Below, piece by piece: positions 1 through 6,417 of a DNA stretch of 6,417 bases. Within the stretch, counting starts at the first letter, position 1, and the number at the start of each line of letters is the position of its first letter. The DNA comes from Planctomycetota bacterium (GTDB taxonomy: Bacteria > Planctomycetota > Phycisphaerae > Sedimentisphaerales > Anaerobacaceae). The DNA lies in the NCBI GenBank assembly GCA_022567055.1, contig JADFHU010000335.1, forward strand, positions 1 to 6,417, in the 5' to 3' direction. Made by a program: the position numbers and the translations under genes. Under the pieces are notes generated by a model that did not search any database, had not been told where the DNA came from, and saw only the letters and a program-made list of their open reading frames with translations.

Positions 1-1
1 C

Positions 2-127
2 GGTCTCAAGGAACTGTGGGAGCTAAAATGGCATACAGCCTGGAAAGAGGATAGACGCACGTTCGTTATGTCGACTGATTTCTGGCCGGAATGGATGAGC
101 ACGTTTAGAGATTACGCGCCCAACTAG
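2..127 (+). CDS. C-terminal end of a gene entering from the left, probably prepilin-like (type II secretion / type IV pilin family)
   Basis: Reading from base 2 gives an open frame of 41 codons ending in TAG at 125-127, with the 5' part outside the window. The peptide starts GLKELWELKWHTAWKED and ends with WPEWMSTFRDYAPN. The pair of motifs, ELWxLKWH followed by a tryptophan-rich WPxWMxxFxDY tail, matches my memory of the C-termini of planctomycete proteins that carry a prepilin-type N-terminal cleavage/methylation segment. Those are exported pseudopilin-like proteins that often occur beside LamG genes. The diagnostic N-terminal helix is not in the window, so the family call rests on the tail alone. 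The frame is on the opposite strand from every other gene here and converges on the dioxygenase remnant. It is too short to judge intactness, but the end looks natural rather than truncated. Confidence 0.5.
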   Translation, partial: GLKELWELKWHTAWKEDRRTFVMSTDFWPEWMSTFRDYAPN

Positions 128-418
128 GCTGTGTCGGAAAACTCGATCTGGCTTCGAGCGGCCCTTTTATTTAGAGTGCCTATCAAAATGAATCGTAGCA
201 CCGAAAACGAGCGTTTTTGCGTCTGGCAAGGAAGGCGAAGCAGGCTATCCGAGGATAGTCGATGCAGCCTGACGCCGTCCAGACACAAAATAAGCCGTTT
301 GAATGCAGAGTCATTTTGCGTAGGTGCTCTAAGTCGATATGCCCCCTCGAAGTCGAGGAGAAGAAAGTCGATAAGTTGAAGGAAGCATTCGCGGATACCG
401 CTCAGATCAAACCCTATT
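128..418. other. Gene-free segment between two convergent stop codons; possible small inserted element
   Basis: No convincing gene lies here. The open frames that cross it (minus strand through 124-474; plus strand 131-379 and 262-459) show no recognisable protein pattern and no good ribosome binding site. The segment begins GGCTGTGTCGGAAAACTC right after the TAG at 127 (first G at 127), a string that resembles the end of an insertion sequence, although I cannot assign a family. CTAG occurs at both edges (124-127 and 419-422). A matching inverted terminus is not seen at the right edge; the only echo is a short inverted GATCTG (145-150 against CAGATC at 402-407). A long imperfect palindrome occupies the middle. 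The segment looks more AT-rich than the coding DNA to its right. It could be a decayed IS end, a MITE-like element, or ordinary intergenic DNA. Confidence 0.4.
215..290. repeat. 76-nt imperfect palindrome (nested stem-loop)
   Basis: Outer arms TTTTGCGTCTGG (215-226) and CCAGACACAAAA (279-290) pair at 11 of 12 positions. Inside, GGCG (234-237) pairs with CGCC (273-276), CAGGCT (241-246) pairs with AGCCTG (266-271), and the core CTATCC-GA-GGATAG (245-258) is a perfect small hairpin that partly competes with the CAGGCT stem. Nested stems separated by small bulges suggest a folded DNA or RNA element, such as a subterminal structure of a mobile element. The T-run lies 5' and the A-run 3' of the stem when read on either strand, which is the reverse of a Rho-independent terminator. 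The pairing is directly visible; the function is unknown. Confidence 0.6.
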
Positions 419-742
419 CTAGACAGCGAGTGAAGCGAGTACCTTGCGAGTCCCCTTGAATGTGCGGCGACCATGCATGACCACGAAGTTGTCTAACAAA
501 GCTACATCACCCTGCTGCCAATCAAGATCAACGGCGACTTCTTCCGCCAAATCGGCCGCTGCCAAGGCGGCATCACGATCTAGAGGGGTGCCGTCGCCGT
601 AAGTAATCGCTTTGGAGGGATCATTACGAGAATCCTTCCAACCCTTGAATGCGGCAATGAGCTGATTGAAGAACACCTTCCGACCAGAATCAAGCACTCG
701 CACTGCTGGTAATACAGGTGTTGTTGCACGGAGACAACCCTC
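419..742 (-). pseudogene. C-terminal fragment of a TauD/TfdA-family 2-oxoglutarate-dependent dioxygenase
   Basis: The minus-strand frame ending in TAG at 419-421 encodes about 105 residues of clear family character: GCLRATTPVLPAVR, then GRKVFFNQLIAAFKGW, then DWQQGDVALLDNFVVMHGRR and GTRKVLASLAV at the end. Family members are Fe(II)/2-oxoglutarate oxygenases. The HGR histidine (codon 473-475) fits the distal metal ligand, and the arginine in GTRK nine residues later fits the 2-oxoglutarate carboxylate contact. The first two-thirds of a typical protein of about 330 residues, including the HxD iron motif, is missing: upstream of about 740 the sequence becomes LamG-like in another frame. The ATG at 755-757 lies in that foreign sequence and is not a real start. 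The fragment should be inactive. Its C-terminus and stop look natural, so only the 5' side is broken. The substrate cannot be told. Confidence 0.75.
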
Positions 743-989
743 GATTGTAGGTACCAACCTCGTCGATCAGACCGTCCCAGTGCTTGTCACCGGCATCCGG
801 CGCTTGATTGCCGATCGCGGCATTGACGCTGGCATCAACGGCCACGGCCGTTCCGCCCTTGTCCGTGCTGCCTACCAGATCGAGATTCTGATAGATCCGC
901 ATGCTGCTGCCGTCCCAGGTGGCCGCTGCATGAAACAATGCCAGGGTCTGAATGCCGGATCGGCTCCAATCCTGCGCTGGGTCGAAAGT
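729..989 (-). pseudogene. Collapsed remnant of a third beta-sandwich/LamG gene
   Basis: In a minus-strand frame different from that of the gene upstream, the peptide TFDPAQDWSRSGIQTLALF matches the beta-sandwich module of the large paralogue at 3521-6417 (TFDAPQDWSTSGIQTLGLW). It then passes directly into LamG sequence: HAAATWDGSSMRIYQN, DKGGTAVAV, IGNQ, and finally DGLIDEVGTYNRGLSP. In the large paralogue these two blocks are separated by about 220 residues, so roughly 660 bases appear to have been deleted, with the join near 930-935. The LamG end stops after GLSP at about 729, where dioxygenase sequence begins in another frame. The open frame continues upstream to an ATG at 1125-1127 and downstream to 690, but those parts overlap other sequence and have no family resemblance. 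Bases 990-1041, between this remnant and the stop of the upstream gene, show nothing recognisable apart from a possible few more codons of the module. Confidence 0.7.
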
Positions 990-1041
990 ACAGTGCGATG
1001 AATTGGGATTCTGGCACGTGGTTGGCGCGATGGGTTGGCAC

Positions 1042-3363
1042 CTACTGCGGTGGCGGTTCAGGAGCGTCCTTGTAGAGAAGGACATCGTCCACATGGACAA
1101 CGCCCTGTGCCCCGCCACCTTCAACACCGATCGTGAGGCTCGTGACCCGCGTGAGATCCGTACCCAAGGTGCTCAGGTCGATGTTCCACTGCGTCCACGG
1201 ATTCCCATCCGAGGGTAGGGTCGCAAGATCTTCCTGACTGACCACCTTGGCGTCGTTGACCTTCACGTAGAGACTTGCACTGCCGGTGTTGCCTGTGACC
1301 GGGGTGAAATAGAGCACGAGGACCTGAACGCCGGATCGGGTCCAATCCTGTGTCTGCTCGAACGTGCGGGTGGCTTCCGAAATCGGTACCGTGCTGTTGT
1401 CAAACCAAATCGGCAGGGATTGACTGCCGCCGTGGACGATACCCGTTTCAGGGGCAAAATCACCGATCGCCGGATCCGCGCCGACCAGGGAGCCATTGGT
1501 CGGATCGTCGAATCCGTCGACCCAGGTGGCCCAGATCTCTAAGAACTCCTTATCGGCATAGGTTTCCATGTCGTCGATGACGAGGGCATCCACCGTGGTA
1601 AAGCTCCAGGCGTCGCCGATCCAGGTGCTCGGATCCATGGCCTCGTTGACCTCATCGACGCGCCAGGTGTAGGTCTGGCCCAATTGCAGGTCGAGTGTCT
1701 CAGTTCCCAACCCGCTTTCATCGACCTGGCCGACCAGCGCCAGATCGCCGGCATCGGTGCCCAGGTAGACATCGTGACTATCCGCTTCTCGTCCGTCACG
1801 GCCCCAGCTTAGCGTCATGTCGGGAGCCACACCGGTGGCACCGGATGCCGGATCGGGCTTGGCGGCGGATGTTGGGATGGCATAGAAACGAACTTCACTC
1901 AGACTGGCCTGAGGGGCGATCCCCTGAACAGTGTTGACGGTGATCCGTACGAATTGGGCCGTGACACCGGTGAAGTCGACCGTGTTGTTGTGTGCATACC
2001 CCTCTGAGCCGGGTGCCTGAGCCAGGGGCCCTTGACCGTCCAACGGCTGCCAGGCTTGACCGTCCAGGGACGTTTCGATCGTCACGTCCTTTGCACCGAA
2101 CCCTACGAAGGCCTCAATGAGCTGATTTGAATTCCAGACCCACATCTCGTGCAGCTTGTAGGCCCTGTTGAAATCATACTCGATGCTGGCGGGTAAACTG
2201 CCGCTGATCCACATGTCACCTGCCGAAGTGCCATGAAGATCCCCATTCAGCCCGGAGCCATTGATGGTATTCTCAGGTTGGGACGAGCCGAATGCGCTGG
2301 AGGCCGTGGCCGTTACGTTGACGATTGGCACCGAGAAGGGCTCTGCCGCAAAGCTCCAGGTCTCTCCCTTGAAGACCGTAAAGTCCGGTCCGCCGTTGAC
2401 CTCATCGACACGCCAATAATAGGTCTCACTGAAATCGAGACGTCCCGGATCGAAGGATTCCGTGTTGTGACCTTCTGTCACCCGCACACCCATCGGATCC
2501 GCCGCGCTCGCGTCGTTGACGTCATCGAAGTTGGTACCCAGGTAGATATCGTGGGTCGCCGCGAAATCGCCCGGTGACCAGCTAAGGACGACGTCGCGGG
2601 ATATATCTGTGGCATTATCCGCAGGAATCGGTTTAAACGCCGCACCCGGTGATCTGATTCTCATGGCCTGTCGAATCTCTACGGCACTCAAAGCGCGATC
2701 ATACAGCTTCACTTCGTCGAGAAGCCCGGCAAATGGCTCATAAGGCGGTGTGCTTCCGTCATTGCCGATGGCGGCGGTCGGATGAAACGAGGAGAGCCCC
2801 GTGTAAGCTCCGCTGCCCACCTCCTGTCCATCGACGTAAACCACATAGGCGCCAAAATCCCAGGTGAGCGCCACGTGGACCCATTCCTCGATGGGTATTT
2901 CCGCCATGTCATTCTGGCGGTTGTGGCTGTCGCCCAGTCCGAGGTCCAGAAGTCTAGAGTCAGTGGTCCCTTGCTGCATGTAGAGCTGGACGCGATTGGC
3001 AAATCGGGGATCTGTTGTGTGACCAAAGAAATACCGGCCACTCGTCTGAGGCTGCGGATCGGAGAGGTAGCCCCACATGGCGACGGTCCCCGTATTGGTG
3101 GACATGCCGTCAGTCGAAAATTCTACGCCGTCATCCGACTCCGTCGTACTCCAAAGCGACAGAGCACCTTCGGATAAGCCGGGTGCCCATCCGAGCTCGT
3201 TGCCGACCAGCGTTCCGTCATGGTCCCCGCCGGCGCTGTCGACGGCGGTCGTGCCCGAGGTTTCGTCGAATTTCCAGTAGCCGATGAGCCCCGAATCCTG
3301 ACCGAAACAGTTTACAGTCGTGAAAAGAACTGAGATCAGTAGCCACAAGCTAGTCTTACACAT
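1042..3363 (-). CDS. Secreted multidomain LamG / Fn3-like / F5/8C (discoidin) / beta-sandwich protein
   Basis: A complete gene of 773 residues, probably an extracellular glycan- or surface-binding protein; no catalytic domain is seen. I chose the second of two close ATGs (3361-3363, not 3367-3369) because AAGGAGG at 3370-3376 lies six bases from it but directly abuts the first. Residues 1-21 form a signal peptide with core LWLLISVLF and likely cleavage after CFG; the residue before the cysteine is Asn, so a lipobox is unlikely. Then come a LamG/jellyroll domain at about 26-235 (GLIGYWKFDE, HVALTWD, GLLDEVKLYDRAL), an Fn3-like domain at about 243-341 (TYYWRVDEVN), F5/8C at about 346-497 (ENTINGSG, WNSNQLIEAFVGFGAKDV), a second Fn3-like domain at about 501-590 (YTWRVDEVN), and a beta-sandwich at about 594-767 (VIDDMETYADKEF to VHVDDVLLY). 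The C-terminus is PEPPPQ, with no PEP-CTERM, dockerin or sorting motif. It is the downstream paralogue of the next gene, in the same direction, 157 bases after it, and lacks that protein's terminal LamG. Confidence 0.9.
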   Translation of the reverse strand: MCKTSLWLLISVLFTTVNCFGQDSGLIGYWKFDETSGTTAVDSAGGDHDGTLVGNELGWAPGLSEGALSLWSTTESDDGVEFSTDGMSTNTGTVAMWGYLSDPQPQTSGRYFFGHTTDPRFANRVQLYMQQGTTDSRLLDLGLGDSHNRQNDMAEIPIEEWVHVALTWDFGAYVVYVDGQEVGSGAYTGLSSFHPTAAIGNDGSTPPYEPFAGLLDEVKLYDRALSAVEIRQAMRIRSPGAAFKPIPADNATDISRDVVLSWSPGDFAATHDIYLGTNFDDVNDASAADPMGVRVTEGHNTESFDPGRLDFSETYYWRVDEVNGGPDFTVFKGETWSFAAEPFSVPIVNVTATASSAFGSSQPENTINGSGLNGDLHGTSAGDMWISGSLPASIEYDFNRAYKLHEMWVWNSNQLIEAFVGFGAKDVTIETSLDGQAWQPLDGQGPLAQAPGSEGYAHNNTVDFTGVTAQFVRITVNTVQGIAPQASLSEVRFYAIPTSAAKPDPASGATGVAPDMTLSWGRDGREADSHDVYLGTDAGDLALVGQVDESGLGTETLDLQLGQTYTWRVDEVNEAMDPSTWIGDAWSFTTVDALVIDDMETYADKEFLEIWATWVDGFDDPTNGSLVGADPAIGDFAPETGIVHGGSQSLPIWFDNSTVPISEATRTFEQTQDWTRSGVQVLVLYFTPVTGNTGSASLYVKVNDAKVVSQEDLATLPSDGNPWTQWNIDLSTLGTDLTRVTSLTIGVEGGGAQGVVHVDDVLLYKDAPEPPPQ
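1873..2325 (-). repeat. Duplicated F5/8C module, copy in the downstream paralogue (partner 5027-5479)
   Basis: This 453-nt segment encodes 151 residues that align without a gap to the 151 residues encoded at 5027-5479. My hand count gives about 114 identical positions. Two blocks are unchanged: NSNQLIEAFVGFGAKDV and VQGIAPQASLSEVRFY. The flanking Fn3-like and beta-sandwich modules are also related, so the repeat is part of a longer tandem duplication. Confidence 0.85.
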
Positions 3364-3520
3364 GCTCATCCTCCTTCACAAAATGTCAATGTTTGATGCG
3401 CCGCGTCCGTCGCGTCGCTTCTATATATTTTACGCACACAGCCTATTCCTTCTCCGTTTCTCTTGTGGATTCCAGTTCGACAATAAGCTCGACAAATACA
3501 GCAATCCTACCGACACCCCG
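3364..3520 (-). other. Spacer between the two tandem LamG genes
   Basis: These 157 bases hold the ribosome binding site of the downstream gene. I see no hairpin followed by a T-run after the TGA of the upstream gene, so the two genes may share a transcript. An AT-rich stretch (AAAATATATA on the minus strand, about 3424-3433) could serve as a -10 region, but no convincing -35 lies at the right distance. TGTCGA occurs twice 12 bases apart in the first third of the spacer on the minus strand. Any promoter here is weakly supported. Confidence 0.4.
3370..3376 (-). promoter_or_regulatory. Strong ribosome binding site that decides the start of the 773-residue gene
   Basis: Read on the minus strand, AAGGAGG is followed immediately by ATGAGCATG. 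Spacing to the first ATG is zero, which is too close for initiation; spacing to the second is six bases, which is near ideal. The second ATG is therefore the better start and shortens the protein by two residues. Confidence 0.75.
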
Positions 3521-6417
3521 TCAAAACGGCTCGTCAAAGGGCAGTGTCCGACCGGTCAGCCAGATAATCTCCAGCGGCGACAGACCGCGCTGGTAGACGC
3601 GGATCTCATCCATGAGACCGTCGTAGGGCCGGATCTCATTGCCTGGACCCTGGGCAAGGGCACTGATCGACTGGTTGCCCATGCCAATCTTCACGCCGGG
3701 ACCGGTGGCAACGGCGCTACCCGCTTTATCGAGGCTATCGATCTCTTGACCGTTCTTATACTGGCGCATGACAGGATCGCTTGCATCCCAAGTCACCGCC
3801 ACGTGTGTCCACTCGTCGGCCACGAGTGCGTTGCCACCGGAGGTACGCGAGGTGGTGTTGCCGACATCGGTCCTGAGGCGGAACTGCAAGAAGTTTTCGC
3901 CCGTGCCACTCAACACCATGGCCCAGTAGTGAAAGTTCGTCCCGCCGCCTTCCGATTTGGATATCATCCGGGCATCGTTCAGGAAGGTGATCGGATTGAT
4001 CCACGCTGCCAGGGTAATCCCGCTGCCTGCCACGTCGAATGACTCAACGGTGATGCGGTCGTCATCGAGGCCAAATTGCATTGCCGAGCCCGTACCGTCC
4101 TGGCCCGGACTGACAAAGGTCGCAGCGCCTTCGACGCTACCGTTGTGACCGTTGCCGGAGCTGTCGTTGGTGTTTTGATCCAATGGGTAGTAGGCCACCA
4201 GGCCCGCAGTGCCGGGGTCCACCGGGGAGACCAACTGCCGGCTGTAGGGATATAGCCGGATATCGTCAACGTACAATGTCCCGCCGCCATTGCCTTCAAT
4301 GCCAATAGTCAGGCTCCGGACAGCTTGCACGTTCACGCCGGATGCGGCCAGGTCAATATTCCAGGCTTGCCAGACGCCGAGGGCTACGTTGCCGGCGTCG
4401 CCATCATAGAGGACCTTGGACCCGTTGATCTTTACATACAACTGTCCGCTGTTCCCCGAAGCGCCGTGGAACCACAGCCCTAAGGTTTGAATGCCGGACG
4501 TGCTCCAGTCCTGCGGGGCGTCAAAGGTACGCGTCGCCTCGGACAAGCCGGCGGTGCTGTTGTCGAAGGTGAGGGGCAAGGATTGACTGCCGCCCTGGAC
4601 GATGTCGGTCTCCGGGGTACCTGCCGCGCCACCCGCCAGGGAGCCATTGCCCGGATCGTCAAATCCATCGATCCAGGTGGCCCAGATTTCCAGGAATTCC
4701 TGATCCGCGTAGGACTCGAAATCATCCACTACCCGATACTCAGGCGTGGCAAAACTCCAGATGTCACCCGCATGGCGGGCCGGCGTTTCGGCGTCGTTGA
4801 CCTCGACGACCTGCCAGTAGTAGGTCTCGCCGTAATTCAGGGGATCGGGCGTGTAACTGTTCTGCTCGGTGACGACGGCGCCGGCGCTGCCGTCGGCAAC
4901 GGCCGACTGGTCAGGACTCAGCGCGACCTCATGGGAGACGGCCTCGCGACCGGCCCGCCACCGCAATGTGGTGTTCACCGACTCGGCGCTACCACCGTCG
5001 GCAGGTTCTGGCTCCCGCGCATTGACCGGAATGTAGTAGAAGCGTACCTCACTGAGACTGGCCTGAGGCGCGATTCCCTGGACGCTGTTGACAGTGATGC
5101 GGACATGCTGAGCCACGGCACCACCAAAATCGATGGTATTGTTGTGTGCATGGCCGTCAGTACCCGGGGCCTGGGCCAGTGGCCCGACACCTTCCAGAAC
5201 GGTCCAGTTCTCGCCATCTAGAGAATGTTCGATGACCACATCTTTGGCGCCGAATCCCACGAAGGCCTCGATGAGCTGATTCGAGTTCCAGATCCAAAGC
5301 TCGTGTAGCTTGTAGGCCCGATCGAAGGCATACTCGAGCGTGGCCGGGATACCGCCGCTGATCCACATGTCGGCTACTGAGGTGCCGTGGAGATCATCCA
5401 CCAGACCCGAGCCGTTAATGGTATTTTCAGCCAGGGAAGCGCCGAATTCGCTGGAGGCCGTGACCGAGACATTGCTGATCGGGATAGCCTCGGGTTCTAC
5501 GGTAAGGCTCCAGACGTCGCCCTTGAAGACCGTAAAGTCCGGTGCGCCGTTGACCTCGTCCACCCGCCAGTAGTAGGTTTGACTGAATTGAAGACGACCC
5601 GAATCAACAGAAGCGCCAGCCAATCCCTCTCCCAGCAACACGTCTCGGGGATTGGCGGCACTGGCATCGTTTACGTCGTCGAAGGTAGCGCCTAGATAGA
5701 CCGTATGGGTGTTGGCAAACTCTCCAGACGTCCAACTGAGGACGGTGTCCCGGGGCACGTCGCTTCCGCCATTCGCCGGACTGGGATTCGAGGCGAGGGC
5801 CGGGCTGGCGAAGCCCTCCATGATCTCCAGGATCTCCTCCTGCGTGAGCGCCTCGCTGAAAATCACCAGATCATCAAGGAGTCCTTCAAAGGGCCGGTCC
5901 TCCGCGCCGTTCGGTTGGTTGCCCAGGGCGACGCCGACCGCACTGTCTTTAAAGACGGCGCCTCCGCTCCGTGCCGCGCTGCCGACTTCCTGGCCATTCT
6001 TATAGACACGCATGGTGGCGCCATCCCAGGTGGCGGCGGCATGAATCCATTCATCGACGATCAGAGTACCGGTGGTCGTGTTTGCCAAGAGCGTGGTGGT
6101 GGCCTGGCCGTTGTCTGTCCGCAGGCGAAATCGAATGACCTTGATGCCACCGGAGCGTGCCGAACTCAGCAAGAATATGTGTGCGTTCGCCGCCCCGGCG
6201 GTGGCCTTGGAAATCATGCGGGGATCCTGTCCCGGCGTGTCCAAGTTACTCGCCTTGAGCCAGCCGGCCAGGGTAATGGCCGAGCCCTCCACATCAAAAC
6301 TGCCGACACTGATGCGAGAAGCGAGCTGTCCCGAAAACGCCATGGCAAAGCCGGACCCATCGAATCCGCCCGCCTGGTAGCGCGCATCGACGATGGTGCC
6401 ATCGTGGCCGTTTCCAG
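3521..6417 (-). CDS. Multidomain LamG / Fn3-like / F5/8C / Fn3-like / beta-sandwich / LamG protein, 5' end outside the window
   Basis: The frame is open from the right edge to TGA at 3521-3523, giving 964 visible residues. The ATG at 6341-6343 is internal: the 24 codons before it continue LamG sequence (GNGHDGTIVDARYQ), so the true start and any signal peptide lie outside. Numbering from the first visible codon: LamG-1 about 1-201 (IHAAATWDGATMRVYKNGQEV), Fn3-like about 210-307 (TYYWRVDEVN), F5/8C about 313-463, Fn3-like about 466-559 (TYYWQVVEVN), beta-sandwich about 562-723 (VVDDFESYADQEF to LYVDDIRLYP), and LamG-2 about 737-955 (DSSGNGHNGSVEG, HVAVTWD, YDGLMDEIRVYQRGLSP). It ends PFDEPF with no sorting or anchoring motif. 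I see no cysteine and many Asp/Glu residues in the visible part, which fits an extracellular, possibly calcium-binding protein. No enzyme domain is visible, though one could lie in the missing N-terminal part. A role in extracellular carbohydrate or surface binding is inferred from the modules only. Confidence 0.9.
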   Translation of the reverse strand, partial: GNGHDGTIVDARYQAGGFDGSGFAMAFSGQLASRISVGSFDVEGSAITLAGWLKASNLDTPGQDPRMISKATAGAANAHIFLLSSARSGGIKVIRFRLRTDNGQATTTLLANTTTGTLIVDEWIHAAATWDGATMRVYKNGQEVGSAARSGGAVFKDSAVGVALGNQPNGAEDRPFEGLLDDLVIFSEALTQEEILEIMEGFASPALASNPSPANGGSDVPRDTVLSWTSGEFANTHTVYLGATFDDVNDASAANPRDVLLGEGLAGASVDSGRLQFSQTYYWRVDEVNGAPDFTVFKGDVWSLTVEPEAIPISNVSVTASSEFGASLAENTINGSGLVDDLHGTSVADMWISGGIPATLEYAFDRAYKLHELWIWNSNQLIEAFVGFGAKDVVIEHSLDGENWTVLEGVGPLAQAPGTDGHAHNNTIDFGGAVAQHVRITVNSVQGIAPQASLSEVRFYYIPVNAREPEPADGGSAESVNTTLRWRAGREAVSHEVALSPDQSAVADGSAGAVVTEQNSYTPDPLNYGETYYWQVVEVNDAETPARHAGDIWSFATPEYRVVDDFESYADQEFLEIWATWIDGFDDPGNGSLAGGAAGTPETDIVQGGSQSLPLTFDNSTAGLSEATRTFDAPQDWSTSGIQTLGLWFHGASGNSGQLYVKINGSKVLYDGDAGNVALGVWQAWNIDLAASGVNVQAVRSLTIGIEGNGGGTLYVDDIRLYPYSRQLVSPVDPGTAGLVAYYPLDQNTNDSSGNGHNGSVEGAATFVSPGQDGTGSAMQFGLDDDRITVESFDVAGSGITLAAWINPITFLNDARMISKSEGGGTNFHYWAMVLSGTGENFLQFRLRTDVGNTTSRTSGGNALVADEWTHVAVTWDASDPVMRQYKNGQEIDSLDKAGSAVATGPGVKIGMGNQSISALAQGPGNEIRPYDGLMDEIRVYQRGLSPLEIIWLTGRTLPFDEPF
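5027..5479 (-). repeat. Duplicated F5/8C module, copy in the upstream paralogue (partner 1873-2325)
   Basis: This is the partner of the 1873-2325 module and has the same length and no internal gaps. Substitutions cluster at its N-terminal edge and around the segment after HSLDGENW; the loop and core-strand blocks are conserved. The two copies sit about 3.15 kb apart in direct orientation. Confidence 0.85.

Noticed and set aside
215..290. Bidirectional Rho-independent terminator for the convergent genes
   Set aside because: A terminator needs the T-run after the stem. Here T-runs precede and A-runs follow the stem on both strands.
124..474. Minus-strand 116-codon open frame as a gene
   Set aside because: Its first part overlaps the dioxygenase end in another frame, it runs through the palindrome, and it shows no protein family pattern or ribosome binding site.
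1042..1110. PEP-CTERM, dockerin or cell-wall sorting signal at the C-terminus of the 773-residue protein
   Set aside because: The tail PEPPPQ follows the last strand of the beta-sandwich directly, with no hydrophobic helix and no basic end.
690..1127. A single 145-residue LamG protein starting at the ATG at 1127
   Set aside because: The first 46 residues are an out-of-frame reading of the upstream gene's end and its 3' flank, and the last dozen or so are an out-of-frame reading of dioxygenase sequence. Only the middle is related to LamG and beta-sandwich modules, so it is a remnant.
3296..3363. Lipoprotein signal peptide
   Set aside because: The cysteine near the cleavage region is preceded by Asn (TVNC), which does not fit a lipobox. 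Signal peptidase I cleavage after CFG is more likely.
3320..5221. Long plus-strand open frames of about 240 codons (3320-4042 and 4487-5221)
   Set aside because: They are antisense to the two LamG genes, whose frames carry clear domain patterns, and the plus-strand peptides resemble no family. Long antisense frames are expected in GC-rich coding DNA.
6341..6343. ATG at 6343 as the start of the large upstream protein
   Set aside because: The frame remains open to the window edge, and the 24 preceding codons are typical LamG N-terminal sequence, so this Met is internal.

Overview
The window looks like an accessory stretch of a planctomycete-type genome (Planctomycetota, perhaps Phycisphaerae, or a related PVC bacterium). 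This is inferred from family style: very long secreted proteins built from LamG, fibronectin-III-like, F5/8C (discoidin) and 'VDDFESY...YVDDIRLYP' beta-sandwich modules, and, at the left edge, a peptide resembling the C-terminus of planctomycete prepilin-like proteins. No rRNA, tRNA, CRISPR array or complete mobile element was recognised.

Layout from left to right. (1) Positions 2-127, plus strand: the last 41 codons of a gene entering from outside, probably prepilin-like. (2) Positions 128-418: a gene-free segment holding a 76-nt imperfect palindrome, with CTAG at both edges. (3) Positions 419 to about 740, minus strand: the C-terminal third of a TauD/TfdA-type 2-oxoglutarate dioxygenase, broken at its upstream end. 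(4) Positions about 729-989, minus strand: a collapsed remnant of a third LamG/beta-sandwich gene. (5) Positions 1042-3363, minus strand: a complete secreted multidomain protein of 773 residues. (6) Positions 3364-3520: a spacer with a strong ribosome binding site. (7) Positions 3521-6417, minus strand: a paralogous multidomain protein that runs off the right edge, 964 residues visible.

The two large genes are tandem paralogues with the core order LamG, Fn3-like, F5/8C, Fn3-like, beta-sandwich; the upstream one carries an extra C-terminal LamG. Similarity between them is uneven: the F5/8C module aligns without gaps over 151 residues at about three-quarters identity, while the LamG and second Fn3-like modules differ strongly. 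The remnant at 729-989 is closest to the upstream paralogue, so the locus seems to have expanded by duplication and then decayed by deletion. The likely role is extracellular glycan or surface binding. No catalytic domain is visible in either large protein, so the substrate cannot be named.

I found no convincing new defence, RNA or mobile system. The most unusual parts are the rearrangement scars at about 729-741 and 930-935, and the 128-418 segment that separates two convergent stop codons.
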